Below, in pieces: positions 35,064 to 46,092 of a stretch of DNA of 64,000 bases; position 1 is the stretch's first letter, and every line of letters begins with the position of its first letter. The stretch comes from Pseudomonas sp. St316 (GTDB lineage: Bacteria > Pseudomonadota > Gammaproteobacteria > Pseudomonadales > Pseudomonadaceae). The DNA lies in assembly GCF_018325905.1 (NCBI RefSeq), contig NZ_AP021901.1, forward strand, positions 2,294,001-2,358,000, written 5' to 3'. The notes below the pieces were generated by a model, which worked only from the letters and a program-made list of their open reading frames with translations, made no database searches and had not been told where the DNA came from. The translations under genes and the position numbers were made by a program.

Positions 35064-37664
35064 ATGGTTCAAGTTCGCAAACTGGTGTTAGCAATAGCGG
35101 CCGCCTCGGCGCTGTCCTCCGGTATGGCGCAAGCGCTCGGGCTCGGGGAATTGACCCTGAAGTCGACGCCGAACCAGCCTCTGGTCGCCGAGATCGAGTT
35201 GCTCGACGTCCAGCAACTGACCGCTGCCGAAGTCGTGCCGAGCCTGGCCTCGCCCGACGACTTCGCCAAGGCCGGTGTCGACCGCCAGGCCTTTCTCAAC
35301 GACCTGAGCTTCACCCCGGTGATCAACGCCAATGGCAAGAGCGTCCTGCGGGTAACGTCCAGCCGGCCGTTGTCCGAACCCATGGTCAAGTTCCTGGTCC
35401 AGGTGATGTGGCCCAACGGCCGTCTGCTGCGCGACTACAGCGTATTGCTCGACCCCTCCAAATTCTCGCCACAGGCCGCCGACGCCGCCCGGGCGAAACC
35501 GCCCCAGGTCGTGTCCACGCCGGTCACCGGCGCCACCAAGCCGTCCCAATACACCACCACGCCGCGCGATACCCTGTGGGAAATCGCCGCCAAAGTGCGC
35601 AACGGTGGGTCGGTCCAGCAAACCATGCTGGCGATCCAGGCGTTGAACCCTAACGCGTTCATCAACGGCAACATCAACCTGCTCAAGACCGGTCAGGTGT
35701 TGCGCCTGCCGGACCCGGTGCAAAGCACTGCATTGCCGCAACCCCAGGCTATCGCTGAAGTGGCTGCGCAGAACGCCGCCTGGCGCTCGGGTCGTCGTGG
35801 CGTGGCGGGTGCTGGCAAGCAGCAGCTGGATGCCACCAAGCGTGGCCGTGGCGAAGGCGCGCCGGCACAGGCTGCCGGTCGCGATAACTTGAGCCTGGTG
35901 TCGGCTGACTCAGCGAAGGCGGGCGGCAAGGGCAAGGGCGCTGCTGGCGATGCCCAGGCGCTTACCAACAAGCTTGCAGTTACCCAGGAAAGCCTCGACT
36001 CGGCTCGCCGGGATAACGAAGAACTGAAAAGCCGCATGGCGGACCTGCAAAGCCAACTGGACAAACTGCAACGCCTGATCGAGCTCAAGAACAACCAACT
36101 GGCCAAGATGCAGGCCGAAGGCGCCGCTGTTCCGCCTGCTGGCGAGGCACCTGGGGCGATATCCGCGCAGCTGACTCCCGCGCCAGCGACACAGGCCCCG
36201 ACGGCAGCACCTGCGCCAGAGGCGGCCCCGGAAGCGACGCCACCTGCCGCTCCGGTCGAGCCGACGCCTGCCGCGTCCAACGAGCAAAAATACAACGATC
36301 TGCTGACCAATCCGATCCTGCTGGGATTGATTGGCGGCGGCGCGCTGCTCCTGCTGTTGTTGCTGTTGTTGCTTGCCCGTCGCCGCAAGGCCCAGCAGGA
36401 AGCGGAAAAACACTTGCGCATGGCCCGGGCCCTCGAGGAGGAGGCTGACTTCTCCCCGGAGCTCGATCTGCCCCCGAGCAGCTTCGAGGGCATTGACGTT
36501 CCGCCACCGAGCGTAAAACTTGAGCCAAAACCCGTGCCCGCTCCTGCGCCAGTACCCAAGCCGGCTCCGGTGGTCGCGCCTGTAGTGGTCACACCGCCTA
36601 TCGCCGCGCCATTGGTGGCCCCAGCCGCCGAGCGTTCCGACGACGTGCTGCCCCAGGCCCAGTCCCATATCGATCGCGGCCGCTTGAATCAGGCCGCCGA
36701 CCTGCTTGAGCAGGGTATCAAGGCCGAGCCTCAGCGCAGCGACTTGCGCCTGAAACTGATGGAGGTCTACGGTCAGCAGGGGGATCGCGACGCCTTTGTC
36801 GCCCAGGAACGCCAACTGGTGGCCAACGGCGAAAACTTTGCCCAGGTCGAACAGCTGAAAAGCCGTTTCCCGGCCATGGTGGTCGCCACCGCCGCAGGCC
36901 TGGCCGCCGCGACCGTGGCAGCGGAACTGGACGCGCAGTACGTCAAGGATCTGCTGGAAGACAATTCGCCAACCGACGAGGAGCTCGACAGCGCCTTCGA
37001 CCTGAGCCTGGATGACCTGGAAACGACCCCGGTCGCGCCGACGCCAGAGCCTGTCGCTGAGCTGGACGCGTTCCCTGAAGACGATGACCTGAGTTTCGAG
37101 TCGGTGCTCAAGCAGCAGACTGAGGCCAACGAAAGCCTGGACGACCTGTCGGATTTCGACCTGGACCTGGACCTGGGCGCCGATGCGCCAACCCCGGTCC
37201 CGGCGCTCGACGATGAAGACTTCCTGCTGGACCTGGGCGATGATCTCAAGGGGCTGGACCTGCCGGCTACCGAAGCGCCAGCCTTGGCCGATACGCCAGC
37301 TGACGATCTCGAACTGCCGGCGGATTTCGATCTGTCCCTGTCTGACGAAATGGACGCGCACGATGCGCCCAAGGATGCCTTCGAGTCCGAGTTGGACGAT
37401 GTAAACGCCGAACTGGATCGCCTGTCCGACAGTCTGGGCCAGCCGACGTTTACCGCCGAAGATGCCTTGGTTGGTGCTGAAGACGAACCGGACTTCGACT
37501 TCCTTAGCGGTACCGACGAAGTGGCGACCAAGCTCGATCTGGCCCAGGCCTACATCGACATGGGCGACAACGACGGCGCTCGGGACATCCTTGGTGAAGT
37601 CCTCAGTGAAGGCAACACCACGCAGAAGAGCGAAGCACAGGAGATGTTGACGCGCTTGGCGTGA
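35064..37664 (+). CDS. fimV: Pilus/polarity hub protein FimV
   Basis: An 866-residue inner-membrane protein with a periplasmic LysM domain, linked in Pseudomonas to type IV pilus assembly, twitching and cyclic AMP signalling. Parts in order: signal peptide 1-24 (cleavage after MAQA); FimV N-terminal domain to about 140; LysM about 160-215; coiled coil about 300-350; Pro/Ala-rich stretch; one TM segment 416-440 ending in RRRK; acidic, TPR-bearing cytoplasmic part; FimV C-terminal TPR motif about 817-866. GGAAGAGG precedes the ATG. It ends at a strong terminator. Confidence 0.95.
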   Translation: MVQVRKLVLAIAAASALSSGMAQALGLGELTLKSTPNQPLVAEIELLDVQQLTAAEVVPSLASPDDFAKAGVDRQAFLNDLSFTPVINANGKSVLRVTSSRPLSEPMVKFLVQVMWPNGRLLRDYSVLLDPSKFSPQAADAARAKPPQVVSTPVTGATKPSQYTTTPRDTLWEIAAKVRNGGSVQQTMLAIQALNPNAFINGNINLLKTGQVLRLPDPVQSTALPQPQAIAEVAAQNAAWRSGRRGVAGAGKQQLDATKRGRGEGAPAQAAGRDNLSLVSADSAKAGGKGKGAAGDAQALTNKLAVTQESLDSARRDNEELKSRMADLQSQLDKLQRLIELKNNQLAKMQAEGAAVPPAGEAPGAISAQLTPAPATQAPTAAPAPEAAPEATPPAAPVEPTPAASNEQKYNDLLTNPILLGLIGGGALLLLLLLLLLARRRKAQQEAEKHLRMARALEEEADFSPELDLPPSSFEGIDVPPPSVKLEPKPVPAPAPVPKPAPVVAPVVVTPPIAAPLVAPAAERSDDVLPQAQSHIDRGRLNQAADLLEQGIKAEPQRSDLRLKLMEVYGQQGDRDAFVAQERQLVANGENFAQVEQLKSRFPAMVVATAAGLAAATVAAELDAQYVKDLLEDNSPTDEELDSAFDLSLDDLETTPVAPTPEPVAELDAFPEDDDLSFESVLKQQTEANESLDDLSDFDLDLDLGADAPTPVPALDDEDFLLDLGDDLKGLDLPATEAPALADTPADDLELPADFDLSLSDEMDAHDAPKDAFESELDDVNAELDRLSDSLGQPTFTAEDALVGAEDEPDFDFLSGTDEVATKLDLAQAYIDMGDNDGARDILGEVLSEGNTTQKSEAQEMLTRLA

Positions 37665-37680
37665 GTCAGCGATTAAACGA

Positions 37681-37709
37681 AAACGGCAGCCGATGAGGCT
37701 GCCGTTTTT
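37681..37709 (+). terminator. Terminator of fimV
   Basis: AAACGGCAGCC, loop GATGA, GGCTGCCGTTT and further T. An 11-bp perfect stem. Confidence 0.9.
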
Positions 37710-37740
37710 GTTTGGGGCCGGATTAGCGGGTGTTTGGGCT

Positions 37741-37846
37741 GGCCTCATCGCGAGCAAGCTCGCTCCCACAAGGGTGCTGCGGTGAGCTCAGCATTCATGG
37801 CCCGCCCGCGTATCCCCTGTGGGAGCGAGCTTGCTCGCGATGGCGC
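37741..37846. repeat. REP doublet
   Basis: Facing copies of the REP palindrome (about 37746-37770 and 37817-37842) between fimV and truA. Confidence 0.88.
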
Positions 37847-37941
37847 CAGCCCATTAAACACAGGATTACCCGCCGGACTGGCATCCCAAGCCATCGGCCT
37901 TATAATGCCCGCCTTTGCGTACCTCAGCAGGCTGTAATTCC

Positions 37942-38796
37942 TTGGCAAACATAGACAACCCGGCCGCCGAAATGGCGGCCGACGGCTTTTTCCGCATCGC
38001 CTTGGGCGTTGAATACAAGGGCTCGCGCTATCGTGGCTGGCAGCGCCAGGCTTCCGGTGTATTGACGGTGCAGGAAACCCTTGAAAACGCCCTGTCCAAA
38101 GTCGCCGACTCGCCCGTGTCGCTGCATTGCGCCGGCCGCACCGATGCCGGCGTGCATGCCTGCGGCCAGGTGGTGCATTTCGACACCCAGGTCGAGCGCT
38201 CGATGAAGGCCTGGGTGATGGGCGCGAACATCAACTTGCCCCACGATGTCAGCGTCAGTTGGGCGAAGGTGATGCCGGCGCATTTCCATGCCCGCTTCAA
38301 GGCCATCGCCCGGCGGTATCGCTACGTGATCTACAACGATCAGATCCGCCCGGCGCACCTGAATGAAGAAATCACCTGGAATCACCGCCCGCTGGACGTC
38401 GAGCGCATGGCCGAGGCCGCGCAATACCTGGTCGGCGTCCATGATTTCAGCGCCTTCCGGGCCGGTCAGTGCCAGGCCAAGTCGCCGATCAAGGAGTTGC
38501 ATCACCTGCGCGTGACCCGTCACGGCAAGATGATTGTGCTCGACATCCGCGCCAGTGCGTTCCTGCATCACATGGTGCGCAACATTGCCGGCGTGCTGAT
38601 GACCATTGGTGCTGGCGAGCGGCCGGTGGAGTGGATCAAGGAGGTGCTCGACAGTCGTGTCCGTCGCTCCGGTGGCGTCACGGCGCACCCGTTTGGCTTG
38701 TATCTGGTGCAGGTCGAATATCGCGATGAATTCGAACTGCCGCAGCGTTACATCGGGCCACATTTCCTCACGGGCTTCTCGGAACTCGACGGCTGA
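37942..38796 (+). CDS. truA: tRNA pseudouridine(38-40) synthase
   Basis: A 284-residue TruA that converts uridines 38-40 of tRNA anticodon arms to pseudouridine. The catalytic aspartate lies in CAGRTDAGVHACGQ (about 63-76). The start is probably TTG 37942 (giving MANIDNPAAEMAADGFFRIA); the ATG at 37972 (MAADGFFRIALG) is the alternative, and the frame is open upstream to 37915. It is followed by trpF after 63 bp, a pairing seen widely in gammaproteobacteria. Confidence 0.93.
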   Translation: MANIDNPAAEMAADGFFRIALGVEYKGSRYRGWQRQASGVLTVQETLENALSKVADSPVSLHCAGRTDAGVHACGQVVHFDTQVERSMKAWVMGANINLPHDVSVSWAKVMPAHFHARFKAIARRYRYVIYNDQIRPAHLNEEITWNHRPLDVERMAEAAQYLVGVHDFSAFRAGQCQAKSPIKELHHLRVTRHGKMIVLDIRASAFLHHMVRNIAGVLMTIGAGERPVEWIKEVLDSRVRRSGGVTAHPFGLYLVQVEYRDEFELPQRYIGPHFLTGFSELDG

Positions 38797-38859
38797 CGCC
38801 CTGCGCAGCATTTGCTACCATCCGGGACTTTCACGGATTTGCCTGAGGTTTTACCCACC

Positions 38860-39492
38860 ATGCCGGTCGTTCGCAGCAAGATTTGCGGGATCACCCGCGT
38901 CGAGGACGCGTTGGCGGCGGTCGAGGCCGGGGCCGATGCCATCGGGCTGGTGTTTTACGCCAAGAGTCCGCGCGCGGTGACGGTGCAGCAGGCCAGGGCG
39001 ATCATCCAGGCCTTGCCGCCGTTCGTGACGCCCGTGGGCTTGTTCGTCAATGCCAGTCGTTGCGAGTTGGGCGAAATACTCGACGCGGTGCCGCTGGGCT
39101 TGTTGCAGTTCCATGGCGATGAGACCCGAGCCGATTGCGAAGGCTGGCATCGTCCGTACATCAAGGCGTTGCGGGTCAAGGCCGGGGATGACATTGCCGC
39201 CAGTTGTGCAGCGTTCGCCAGTGCCAGCGGCATTTTGCTGGACACCTATGTGGAAGGCGTTCCCGGAGGGACGGGCGAAGCGTTCGATTGGTCGCTGGTG
39301 CCCCAAGGCTTGGATAAACCGATTATCCTGGCAGGTGGCCTGACGGCGGAAAATGTCGCTGCGGCCATTCGCCAGGTTCGCCCTTACGCGGTGGACGTGA
39401 GCGGCGGGGTGGAGCAGGGCAAGGGCATCAAGGATCCGGCAAAGATTCGCGCGTTCATGGCCGCTGTGCGCAGCGGCCAGTCGTCAATGTGA
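38860..39492 (+). CDS. trpF: Phosphoribosylanthranilate isomerase
   Basis: A 210-residue (beta/alpha)8 enzyme of tryptophan synthesis. The catalytic cysteine is in [11 protein letters not shown] (about 7-17) and the catalytic aspartate is probably in [10 protein letters not shown] (about 121-130); the phosphate loop is [11 protein letters not shown] and [20 protein letters not shown] precedes the ATG at 38860; the frame is open from 38812. Unlike enteric TrpC-F, it is a separate protein, as usual in Pseudomonas. Confidence 0.96.
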   Translation: MPVVRSKICGITRVEDALAAVEAGADAIGLVFYAKSPRAVTVQQARAIIQALPPFVTPVGLFVNASRCELGEILDAVPLGLLQFHGDETRADCEGWHRPYIKALRVKAGDDIAASCAAFASASGILLDTYVEGVPGGTGEAFDWSLVPQGLDKPIILAGGLTAENVAAAIRQVRPYAVDVSGGVEQGKGIKDPAKIRAFMAAVRSGQSSM

Positions 39493-39748
39493 CGGCTGGC
39501 AGACTGCCGCCGTCCATACCTGCACTGTACAAAGCAGGCAGGCACCGCCTTCGGGTGGGCCGATAACGTAGTGGTAACCGCAGTGCAGCGGTTGCCGGGA
39601 TGGCTGAGGAGGTTGGGCTGCACGCAGGTCATGTTTTGCGCTGACCGTGGTGGCCGTTCGACCCTCGCCGCACAATGAATTTAGCTCAAGGGCATACGCG
39701 GGGCCGCGAACCAAAGCGTTCGGGCCGCCGGTACTGGAGAAAGAAAGC
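39493..39748. other. trpF-accD spacer, no gene
   Basis: A 256-bp gap with no supported gene. It is rich in short complementary pieces (GGCAGACTGCC around 39495-39505; CCGCAGTGCAGCGG around 39579-39592), so the accD leader RNA may be folded. No named riboswitch is recognised. Confidence 0.4.
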
Positions 39749-40669
39749 ATGAGCAACTGGTTAGTAGACAAACTGATCCCTTCGATCATGCGTTCCGAGG
39801 TGAAGAAAAGCTCGGTGCCTGAAGGTCTGTGGCACAAGTGTCCATCCTGCGAAGCGGTGCTGTACCGCCCCGAGCTGGAAAAGACCCTGGACGTTTGCCC
39901 CAAGTGCAACCACCACATGCGCATTGGCGCGCGTGCCCGTATCGATATTTTCCTGGACGCTGAAGGCCGAGTGGAGCTGGGCGCCGACCTGGAGCCGGTT
40001 GACCGCCTGAAATTCCGCGACGGCAAGAAATACAAGGATCGCCTGACCGCTGCCCAGAAGCAGACCGGCGAAAAAGACGCCTTGGTGTCCATGAGCGGCA
40101 CTTTGCTCGGCATGCCAGTGGTGGTCTCGGCCTTCGAATTCTCCTTCATGGGCGGTTCCATGGGTGCCATCGTTGGCGAGCGCTTCGTTCGCGCTGCCAA
40201 CCATGCCCTGGAAAACCGTTGCCCGATGATCTGCTTCGCCGCTTCCGGCGGTGCGCGGATGCAGGAGGCACTGATCTCCCTGATGCAAATGGCCAAGACC
40301 TCTGCGGTGCTGGCGCGTCTGCGCGAAGAAGGCATTCCGTTCATCTCGGTGCTGACCGATCCGGTCTACGGTGGCGTTTCCGCCAGCCTGGCCATGTTGG
40401 GCGACGTGATCGTCGGTGAGCCGAAAGCCCTGATCGGCTTTGCCGGCCCGCGCGTGATCGAGCAGACCGTGCGTGAAAAACTGCCGGAAGGCTTCCAGCG
40501 CAGTGAGTTCCTGCTGGAGCACGGCGCCATCGACATGATCATCCATCGCCAGGAGCTGCGTCCGCGCCTGGGCAACCTGCTGGCGCAACTGATGGGTCTG
40601 CCGACACCGAAATTCGTCGCCGCGCCGATCGAGCCGATCGTGGTTCCGCCAGTGCCTGCCGGGCTATGA
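39749..40669 (+). CDS. accD: Acetyl-CoA carboxylase, carboxyltransferase subunit beta
   Basis: A 306-residue subunit that, with AccA, moves CO2 from biotin to acetyl-CoA. An N-terminal zinc ribbon with four cysteines (CPSC about 27-30, CPKC about 46-49) precedes the crotonase-like carboxyltransferase core ([36 protein letters not shown]). The start [17 protein letters not shown] at 39749 is conserved; AGAAAG is upstream. The stop overlaps the folC start (ATGA). Confidence 0.97.
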   Translation: MSNWLVDKLIPSIMRSEVKKSSVPEGLWHKCPSCEAVLYRPELEKTLDVCPKCNHHMRIGARARIDIFLDAEGRVELGADLEPVDRLKFRDGKKYKDRLTAAQKQTGEKDALVSMSGTLLGMPVVVSAFEFSFMGGSMGAIVGERFVRAANHALENRCPMICFAASGGARMQEALISLMQMAKTSAVLARLREEGIPFISVLTDPVYGGVSASLAMLGDVIVGEPKALIGFAGPRVIEQTVREKLPEGFQRSEFLLEHGAIDMIIHRQELRPRLGNLLAQLMGLPTPKFVAAPIEPIVVPPVPAGL

Positions 40670-41973
40670 CCCAACGCACCCTGGGCGACTGGCTTGCCTA
40701 CCTCGAGCAGTTGCATCCATCGGCCATCGACATGGGGCTGGAGCGCTCGCAAACGGTAGCGTCCCGCATGGGACTGGCCAAGCCGGCGCCCCGGGTCATC
40801 ACCGTCACTGGCACCAACGGCAAGGGATCGACCTGCGCCTTCGTCGCTTCGCTGCTGCGGGCCCAGGGGCTGAGCGTCGGTGTCTACAGCTCGCCGCACC
40901 TGCTGCGCTACAACGAGCGGGTGCAAGTGAACGGCGTCGAAGCCACTGACACCCAGCTCTGCGAAGCCTTTGCCGCGGTGGAAGCCGGGCGAGGCGATAC
41001 AACCCTCACTTATTTCGAGATGGGCACCCTGGCGGCGTTCTGGTTGTTTGCCCGTGCCGGTCTCGATGCGGTGGTGCTGGAAGTCGGCCTGGGCGGACGA
41101 CTGGATACGGTCAACCTGGTGGACGCAGACATTGCCCTGGTCACCAGCATTGGCGTGGACCATGCCGATTACCTGGGTGATACCCGCGAATCCGTGGCCT
41201 TCGAAAAAGCCGGTATCTTTCGCCAGGGCGCGCCTGCGCTTTGCGGCGATCTCAATCCCCCCCAGCCGTTGCTGGACAAGGTTCGCGAATTGAACTGCCC
41301 GTTCTTTCTGCGCGGGCGAGATTTCGACCTGGCGATGACCGAGCAGCATTGGCAGTGGCGCGGCAGCGACCTGCAGGGCAATCCGGTGGAGTTGCACGAT
41401 CTGCCCTTGCTGGACCTGCCGATGGAAAACGCCGCCCTGGCGCTCCAGGCCTATCTGTTGCTGGGCTTGCCATGGGATGCCGGGCAAATCATCCAGGCGT
41501 TGCAGGCGACCCGTGTGGTCGGGCGCCTCGATCGTCGTCAGTTCGATTGGCAAGGCAAGCGTCTGAACCTGTTGCTGGATGTCGGCCATAACCCCCACGC
41601 GGCGCAGTACCTAGCCGAGCGCCTGGCGCGGCGGCCTGTGGTGGGGCGGCGCCTGGCGGTGTTCGGGCTGCTGTCCGACAAGGATCTGGATGGCGTTGTC
41701 GAGGCGTTGGGTGCTAGTGTCCAGCATTGGGCGGTGACGCCACTGGATTCGCCGCGCTCGCGTACAGCGGCGCAGTTGCAGGAAGCCTTGCAGCGCCGTG
41801 GCGCTTCAGTGCAAGCCTACGCTAGCGTGGCCGCCGCGCTGGAAGGGCAGTGCGCCCTGGCGACGGCCGATGATGAAATCCTGCTGTTCGGATCATTTTT
41901 TTGTGTTGCCGAGGCCCTTCAATGGTTGGCCCGGCGCTCCACGGAGGAGGCTGCAGATGGCATTGCTGGATAA
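40666..41973 (+). CDS. folC: Bifunctional folylpolyglutamate/dihydrofolate synthase
   Basis: A 435-residue Mur-ligase-family enzyme that adds glutamate to folates and dihydropteroate. The P-loop is [18 protein letters not shown] (about 45-62), with the [14 protein letters not shown] and [12 protein letters not shown] (about 138-149) motifs and the C-terminal ligase domain (DVGHNPHAA). It is coupled to accD by four bases of overlap and to the SPOR gene by 17. Confidence 0.96.
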   Translation: MTQRTLGDWLAYLEQLHPSAIDMGLERSQTVASRMGLAKPAPRVITVTGTNGKGSTCAFVASLLRAQGLSVGVYSSPHLLRYNERVQVNGVEATDTQLCEAFAAVEAGRGDTTLTYFEMGTLAAFWLFARAGLDAVVLEVGLGGRLDTVNLVDADIALVTSIGVDHADYLGDTRESVAFEKAGIFRQGAPALCGDLNPPQPLLDKVRELNCPFFLRGRDFDLAMTEQHWQWRGSDLQGNPVELHDLPLLDLPMENAALALQAYLLLGLPWDAGQIIQALQATRVVGRLDRRQFDWQGKRLNLLLDVGHNPHAAQYLAERLARRPVVGRRLAVFGLLSDKDLDGVVEALGASVQHWAVTPLDSPRSRTAAQLQEALQRRGASVQAYASVAAALEGQCALATADDEILLFGSFFCVAEALQWLARRSTEEAADGIAG

Positions 41974-42625
41974 GGCGTACAAGCAGCGCATGGTCGGGGC
42001 CCTGGTGTTGGTGGCCCTGGCGGTGATTTTCCTGCCGATGCTGTTTTCCCGTCAGGACGAGCAGCGCCAGGTCACGGTCGACGCGCCGGCCGCGCCTCAG
42101 GCGCCTTCGGTGCCGCCTGTGCAAGTCGAACCGGTGGCGGTGCCCGAGCCCCAGGTGTTGCCTCAGGAGCCTGTGCCAAGCGACGAGGAGTTGGCCGAGC
42201 AATCGGCGCCGTCGATGCCGATTGCGCCAGCACCCGCACCGCCTGCGCCTGCCGCACCGAGCAAGCCGTCAGTCGCTCCGGCTCCCGTTCCGGCCGCTCC
42301 AGCGATCAAGCCGGCCCCAAGCCAGCCGATTACCGCCGCCACGACCAAGCCTGACACCACGCAAAGCCGCGTGGATGCCAATGGCCTGTCGGTCAGCTGG
42401 TCGGTGCAACTGGCCAGCCTGACCAGTCGCGAAAGTGCCGAGAACTTGCAGAAAACCCTGCGCAGCCAGGGCTACAACGCCTACATCCGCTCCGCCGATG
42501 GCAAGAACCGGGTGTTTGTCGGCCCGCTGATCGAGCGTGCCGAAGCCGACCGCTTGCGTGATCTGCTCAGCCGCCAGCAGAACCTCAAGGGTTTTGTGGT
42601 GCGCTTCCAGCCAGAGCGCGGCTGA
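41957..42625 (+). CDS. SPOR-domain (DedD-like) inner-membrane protein
   Basis: A 222-residue protein with one N-terminal membrane segment (residues 11-27, VGALVLVALAVIFLPML), a long proline/alanine-rich periplasmic linker (about 35-135) and a C-terminal SPOR domain (VQLASLTSRESAENLQKTLR to VVRFQPERG, about 145-220). SPOR domains bind denuded septal peptidoglycan, so a role in cell division is likely. The start is set by a perfect AGGAGG (41945-41950) inside folC. Confidence 0.92.
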   Translation: MALLDKAYKQRMVGALVLVALAVIFLPMLFSRQDEQRQVTVDAPAAPQAPSVPPVQVEPVAVPEPQVLPQEPVPSDEELAEQSAPSMPIAPAPAPPAPAAPSKPSVAPAPVPAAPAIKPAPSQPITAATTKPDTTQSRVDANGLSVSWSVQLASLTSRESAENLQKTLRSQGYNAYIRSADGKNRVFVGPLIERAEADRLRDLLSRQQNLKGFVVRFQPERG

Positions 42626-42714
42626 CAGCGATTTAGCTGATTTGAATCGTGCAGCTTACCGACAGCCCTGCGCTCTGCTAAAATGCGCCGCCTTATCCGT
42701 CTGTAGGCTGCACC

Positions 42715-43275
42715 GTGCCATTTACCTGGGTTGACTGGGCGATCGTTGCGATCGTCGCCATCTCCGCATTGATCAGTCTGAGCCGCGGCTTCGTCAAGGA
42801 AGCCCTCTCGCTGCTGACCTGGATCATCGCGGGAGTCGTAGCCTGGCTGTTTGGTGGTTCGCTGTCCCAGTACCTCGCCGGATACATCGAAACTCCGTCG
42901 GCTCGCGTGATCGCGGGCTGTGCCATCTTGTTTATCGCCACCTTGCTGGTTGGCGCAATGATCAATTATCTGATCGGCGAACTGATTCGCGTCACCGGGC
43001 TTTCCGGGACGGACCGGTTCCTGGGCATGGCCTTTGGCGCGGCGCGTGGCGCGTTGCTGGTGGTCGTGGCCGTCGGGCTCTTGAGCCTGGGGCCGGTACA
43101 GCAGGATACGTGGTGGCAGGAGTCCCGGCTCGTGCCACAATTTCTATTGGTCGCAGACTGGTCCAAAAACCTGATCCTGGGTTGGAGCAGTCAGTGGCTT
43201 GCCAGCGGTATCAGCGTACCCGCTGAAATACCGTTCAAGGAACACCTCTTGCCGATGGCCAAAACGCCGCAGTGA
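42715..43275 (+). CDS. cvpA: CvpA family membrane protein
   Basis: A 186-residue protein with four hydrophobic segments (about 5-22, 27-48, 62-83, 102-122) and the conserved N-terminal family form VDWAIVAIVAISALISLSRG. It starts with GTG (42715). CvpA is a colicin V production-associated protein and is located before purF in many proteobacteria, as here (41 bp). Its molecular function is not established. Confidence 0.92.
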   Translation: MPFTWVDWAIVAIVAISALISLSRGFVKEALSLLTWIIAGVVAWLFGGSLSQYLAGYIETPSARVIAGCAILFIATLLVGAMINYLIGELIRVTGLSGTDRFLGMAFGAARGALLVVVAVGLLSLGPVQQDTWWQESRLVPQFLLVADWSKNLILGWSSQWLASGISVPAEIPFKEHLLPMAKTPQ

Positions 43276-43316
43276 GTGTTGTTCAGTTCAGATCCATTAA
43301 GTAGGGGTTGCGTCGC

Positions 43317-44822
43317 ATGTGTGGCATCGTCGGTATCGTCGGTAAGTCGAACGTCAATCAGGCGCTGTATGACGCGCTAACCGTGCTCCAGCACCGCGGC
43401 CAGGACGCTGCCGGTATCGTGACCAGCCATGACGGCCGGTTATTCCTGCGCAAGGACAACGGCCTGGTGCGTGATGTGTTCCATCAGCGTCACATGCAGC
43501 GCCTGGTCGGTCACATGGGTATTGGCCATGTGCGCTACCCGACCGCGGGCAGTTCGACGTCGGCTGAAGCCCAGCCGTTCTACGTCAACTCGCCTTACGG
43601 CATCACCCTGGCGCACAACGGCAACTTGACCAACGTCGAGCAACTGGCCAAGGAGATCTACGAATCTGACTTGCGCCACGTCAACACCAGTTCCGACTCG
43701 GAAGTGATGCTCAACGTGTTCGCCCATGAGCTGGCCCAGCGCGGCAAGCTGCAGCCAACCGAAGAAGACGTGTTCGCCGCCGTGACCGACGTGCACAACC
43801 GTTGCGTGGGCGGCTACGCGGTAGTGGCGATGATCACCGGCTACGGCATCGTCGGTTTCCGCGATCCCCACGGGATCCGTCCGATCGTGTTCGGCCAGCG
43901 CCACACCGACGAAGGCGTCGAGTACATGATCGCCTCCGAAAGCGTGTCCCTGGACGTACTGGGCTTCACCCTGATTCGCGACCTGGCCCCGGGCGAAGCG
44001 GTCTACATCACTGAAGACGGCAAGTTGCACACTCGTCAGTGCGCGACCAACCCGTCCTTGACGCCATGCATCTTCGAACACGTCTACCTGGCGCGTCCGG
44101 ACTCGATCATCGACGGCGTCTCGGTCTACAAGGCCCGTCTGCGCATGGGCGAGAAACTGGCCGACAAGATCCTGCGCGAGCGTCCGGAACACGACATCGA
44201 CGTCGTTATCCCGATCCCGGACACCAGCCGCACCGCCGCTCTGGAACTGGCGAACCACCTGGGCGTCAAGTTCCGCGAAGGCTTTGTGAAGAACCGCTAC
44301 ATCGGCCGGACCTTCATCATGCCGGGCCAGGCCGCACGGAAAAAATCCGTCCGCCAGAAGCTCAACGCCATCGAACTAGAGTTCCGCGGCAAGAACGTGA
44401 TGCTGGTGGACGATTCCATCGTGCGTGGCACCACGTGCAAGCAGATCATCCAGATGGCCCGTGAAGCTGGCGCCAAGAACGTCTACTTCTGCTCCGCGGC
44501 CCCGGCCGTGCGCTACCCGAACGTCTACGGCATCGACATGCCGAGTGCCCACGAGCTGATCGCTCATAACCGCACCACCCAGGACGTGGCGGACCTGATC
44601 GGCGCCGACTGGTTGATCTACCAGGACCTGCCGGACTTGATCGAAGCGGTCGGTGGCGGCAAGATCAAGATCGAGCACTTCGATTGCGCGGTATTCGACG
44701 GCAAGTACGTCACCGGCGACATCGACGAGGCCTACCTGAACAGGATCGAGAACGCACGTAACGATGCGTCCAAGGCCAAGACCCAGGCGGTCAGCGCGAT
44801 CATCGATCTGTACAACAACTGA
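43317..44822 (+). CDS. purF: Amidophosphoribosyltransferase
   Basis: A 501-residue first committed enzyme of purine synthesis, making phosphoribosylamine from PRPP and glutamine. Removal of Met leaves the N-terminal nucleophile cysteine ([11 protein letters not shown]). The PRPP-binding motif [14 protein letters not shown] (about 361-374) is present. Start at 43317; three upstream codons in frame lack the conserved Cys2 position. Ends at a terminator. Confidence 0.98.
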   Translation: MCGIVGIVGKSNVNQALYDALTVLQHRGQDAAGIVTSHDGRLFLRKDNGLVRDVFHQRHMQRLVGHMGIGHVRYPTAGSSTSAEAQPFYVNSPYGITLAHNGNLTNVEQLAKEIYESDLRHVNTSSDSEVMLNVFAHELAQRGKLQPTEEDVFAAVTDVHNRCVGGYAVVAMITGYGIVGFRDPHGIRPIVFGQRHTDEGVEYMIASESVSLDVLGFTLIRDLAPGEAVYITEDGKLHTRQCATNPSLTPCIFEHVYLARPDSIIDGVSVYKARLRMGEKLADKILRERPEHDIDVVIPIPDTSRTAALELANHLGVKFREGFVKNRYIGRTFIMPGQAARKKSVRQKLNAIELEFRGKNVMLVDDSIVRGTTCKQIIQMAREAGAKNVYFCSAAPAVRYPNVYGIDMPSAHELIAHNRTTQDVADLIGADWLIYQDLPDLIEAVGGGKIKIEHFDCAVFDGKYVTGDIDEAYLNRIENARNDASKAKTQAVSAIIDLYNN

Positions 44823-44828
44823 TTAACC

Positions 44829-44851
44829 AACCGGCCCTGAGGGGCCGGTTT
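44829..44851 (+). terminator. Terminator of purF
   Basis: AACCGGCCC (44829-44837) and GGGCCGGTT (44842-44850) around TGAG. Short T run, so partial read-through into metZ is possible. Confidence 0.72.
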
Positions 44852-44880
44852 GCGTTTAAACCGATTTCAGGAGTGGCAGC

Positions 44881-46092
44881 ATGAGTCAGGATTGGGATGC
44901 CGGTCGGCTGGACAGCGACCTTGAAGGCGTAGCGTTCGATACCCTGGCGGTTCGCGCGGGTCAGCACCGTACACCGGAAGCCGAGCACGGTGATCCGATG
45001 TTCTTTACCTCCAGTTACGTGTTCCGCACCGCTGCCGATGCAGCCGCACGGTTTGCCGGTGAAGTGCCGGGCAACGTGTACTCGCGCTACACCAACCCGA
45101 CCGTGCGGGCTTTCGAGGAGCGCATCGCCGCCCTGGAAGGCGCCGAACAAGCCGTGGCGACCGCCACCGGCATGGCCGCGATCATGGCCGTGGTGATGAG
45201 CCTGTGCAGCGCTGGCGACCACGTGCTGGTGTCACGCAGCGTCTTCGGTTCGACCATCAGCCTGTTCGAAAAGTACTTCAAGCGCTTTGGCGTGGAAGTC
45301 GATTACGTACCCCTGGCGGACCTGTCCGGTTGGGATGCGGCCATCAAGGCCAATACCAAGCTGCTCTTTGTTGAATCTCCCTCTAACCCGCTCGCCGAAC
45401 TGGTGGACATCGCCGCGTTGGCGGAAATCGCCCACGCCAAGGGCGCCATGCTGGTGGTCGATAACTGCTTCTGCACCCCGGCGCTGCAACAACCGCTGAA
45501 GTTGGGTGCGGATGTGGTGGTGCATTCGGCGACCAAGTTCATCGACGGCCAGGGCCGTTGCATGGGTGGCGTGGTAGCCGGTCGTAGCGAGCAGATGAAG
45601 GAAGTGGTGGGCTTTTTGCGCACCGCGGGCCCCACCCTCAGCCCGTTCAACGCCTGGATCTTCCTCAAGGGCCTGGAAACCCTCGGCCTGCGCATGAAAG
45701 CCCATTGCGCCAATGCCCAAGCCCTGGCCGAGTGGCTGGAGCAGCAGGACGGCATCGAGAAGGTGCATTACGCCGGCCTCAAGAGCCATCCGCAACATGA
45801 CCTGGCCTTGCGTCAGCAGCGCGGTTTCGGCGCGGTGGTGAGCTTTGAGGTCAAGGGGGGCAAGGAGGGCGCCTGGCGCTTCATCGATGCGACCCGGTTG
45901 ATTTCCATCACCGCCAACCTGGGCGACAGCAAGACCACCATCACCCATCCGAGCACCACGTCCCACGGTCGCCTGTCGCCCCAGGAGCGTGAATCGGCGG
46001 GTATTCGTGACAGCTTGATCCGCGTTGCGGTCGGGCTGGAAGACGTGGCCGATCTGCAAGCCGACCTGGCCCGCGGGTTGGCGGCCTTGTGA
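44881..46092 (+). CDS. metZ: O-succinylhomoserine sulfhydrylase
   Basis: A 403-residue PLP enzyme of the Cys/Met metabolism family that makes homocysteine from O-succinylhomoserine and sulfide. The PLP lysine is in [18 protein letters not shown] (about 210-227), with [15 protein letters not shown] (about 63-77) and [13 protein letters not shown] at the C-terminus. CAGGAGTGG precedes the ATG. The purF-metZ order is typical of Pseudomonas. The stop overlaps the next start as GTGA. Confidence 0.95.
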   Translation: MSQDWDAGRLDSDLEGVAFDTLAVRAGQHRTPEAEHGDPMFFTSSYVFRTAADAAARFAGEVPGNVYSRYTNPTVRAFEERIAALEGAEQAVATATGMAAIMAVVMSLCSAGDHVLVSRSVFGSTISLFEKYFKRFGVEVDYVPLADLSGWDAAIKANTKLLFVESPSNPLAELVDIAALAEIAHAKGAMLVVDNCFCTPALQQPLKLGADVVVHSATKFIDGQGRCMGGVVAGRSEQMKEVVGFLRTAGPTLSPFNAWIFLKGLETLGLRMKAHCANAQALAEWLEQQDGIEKVHYAGLKSHPQHDLALRQQRGFGAVVSFEVKGGKEGAWRFIDATRLISITANLGDSKTTITHPSTTSHGRLSPQERESAGIRDSLIRVAVGLEDVADLQADLARGLAAL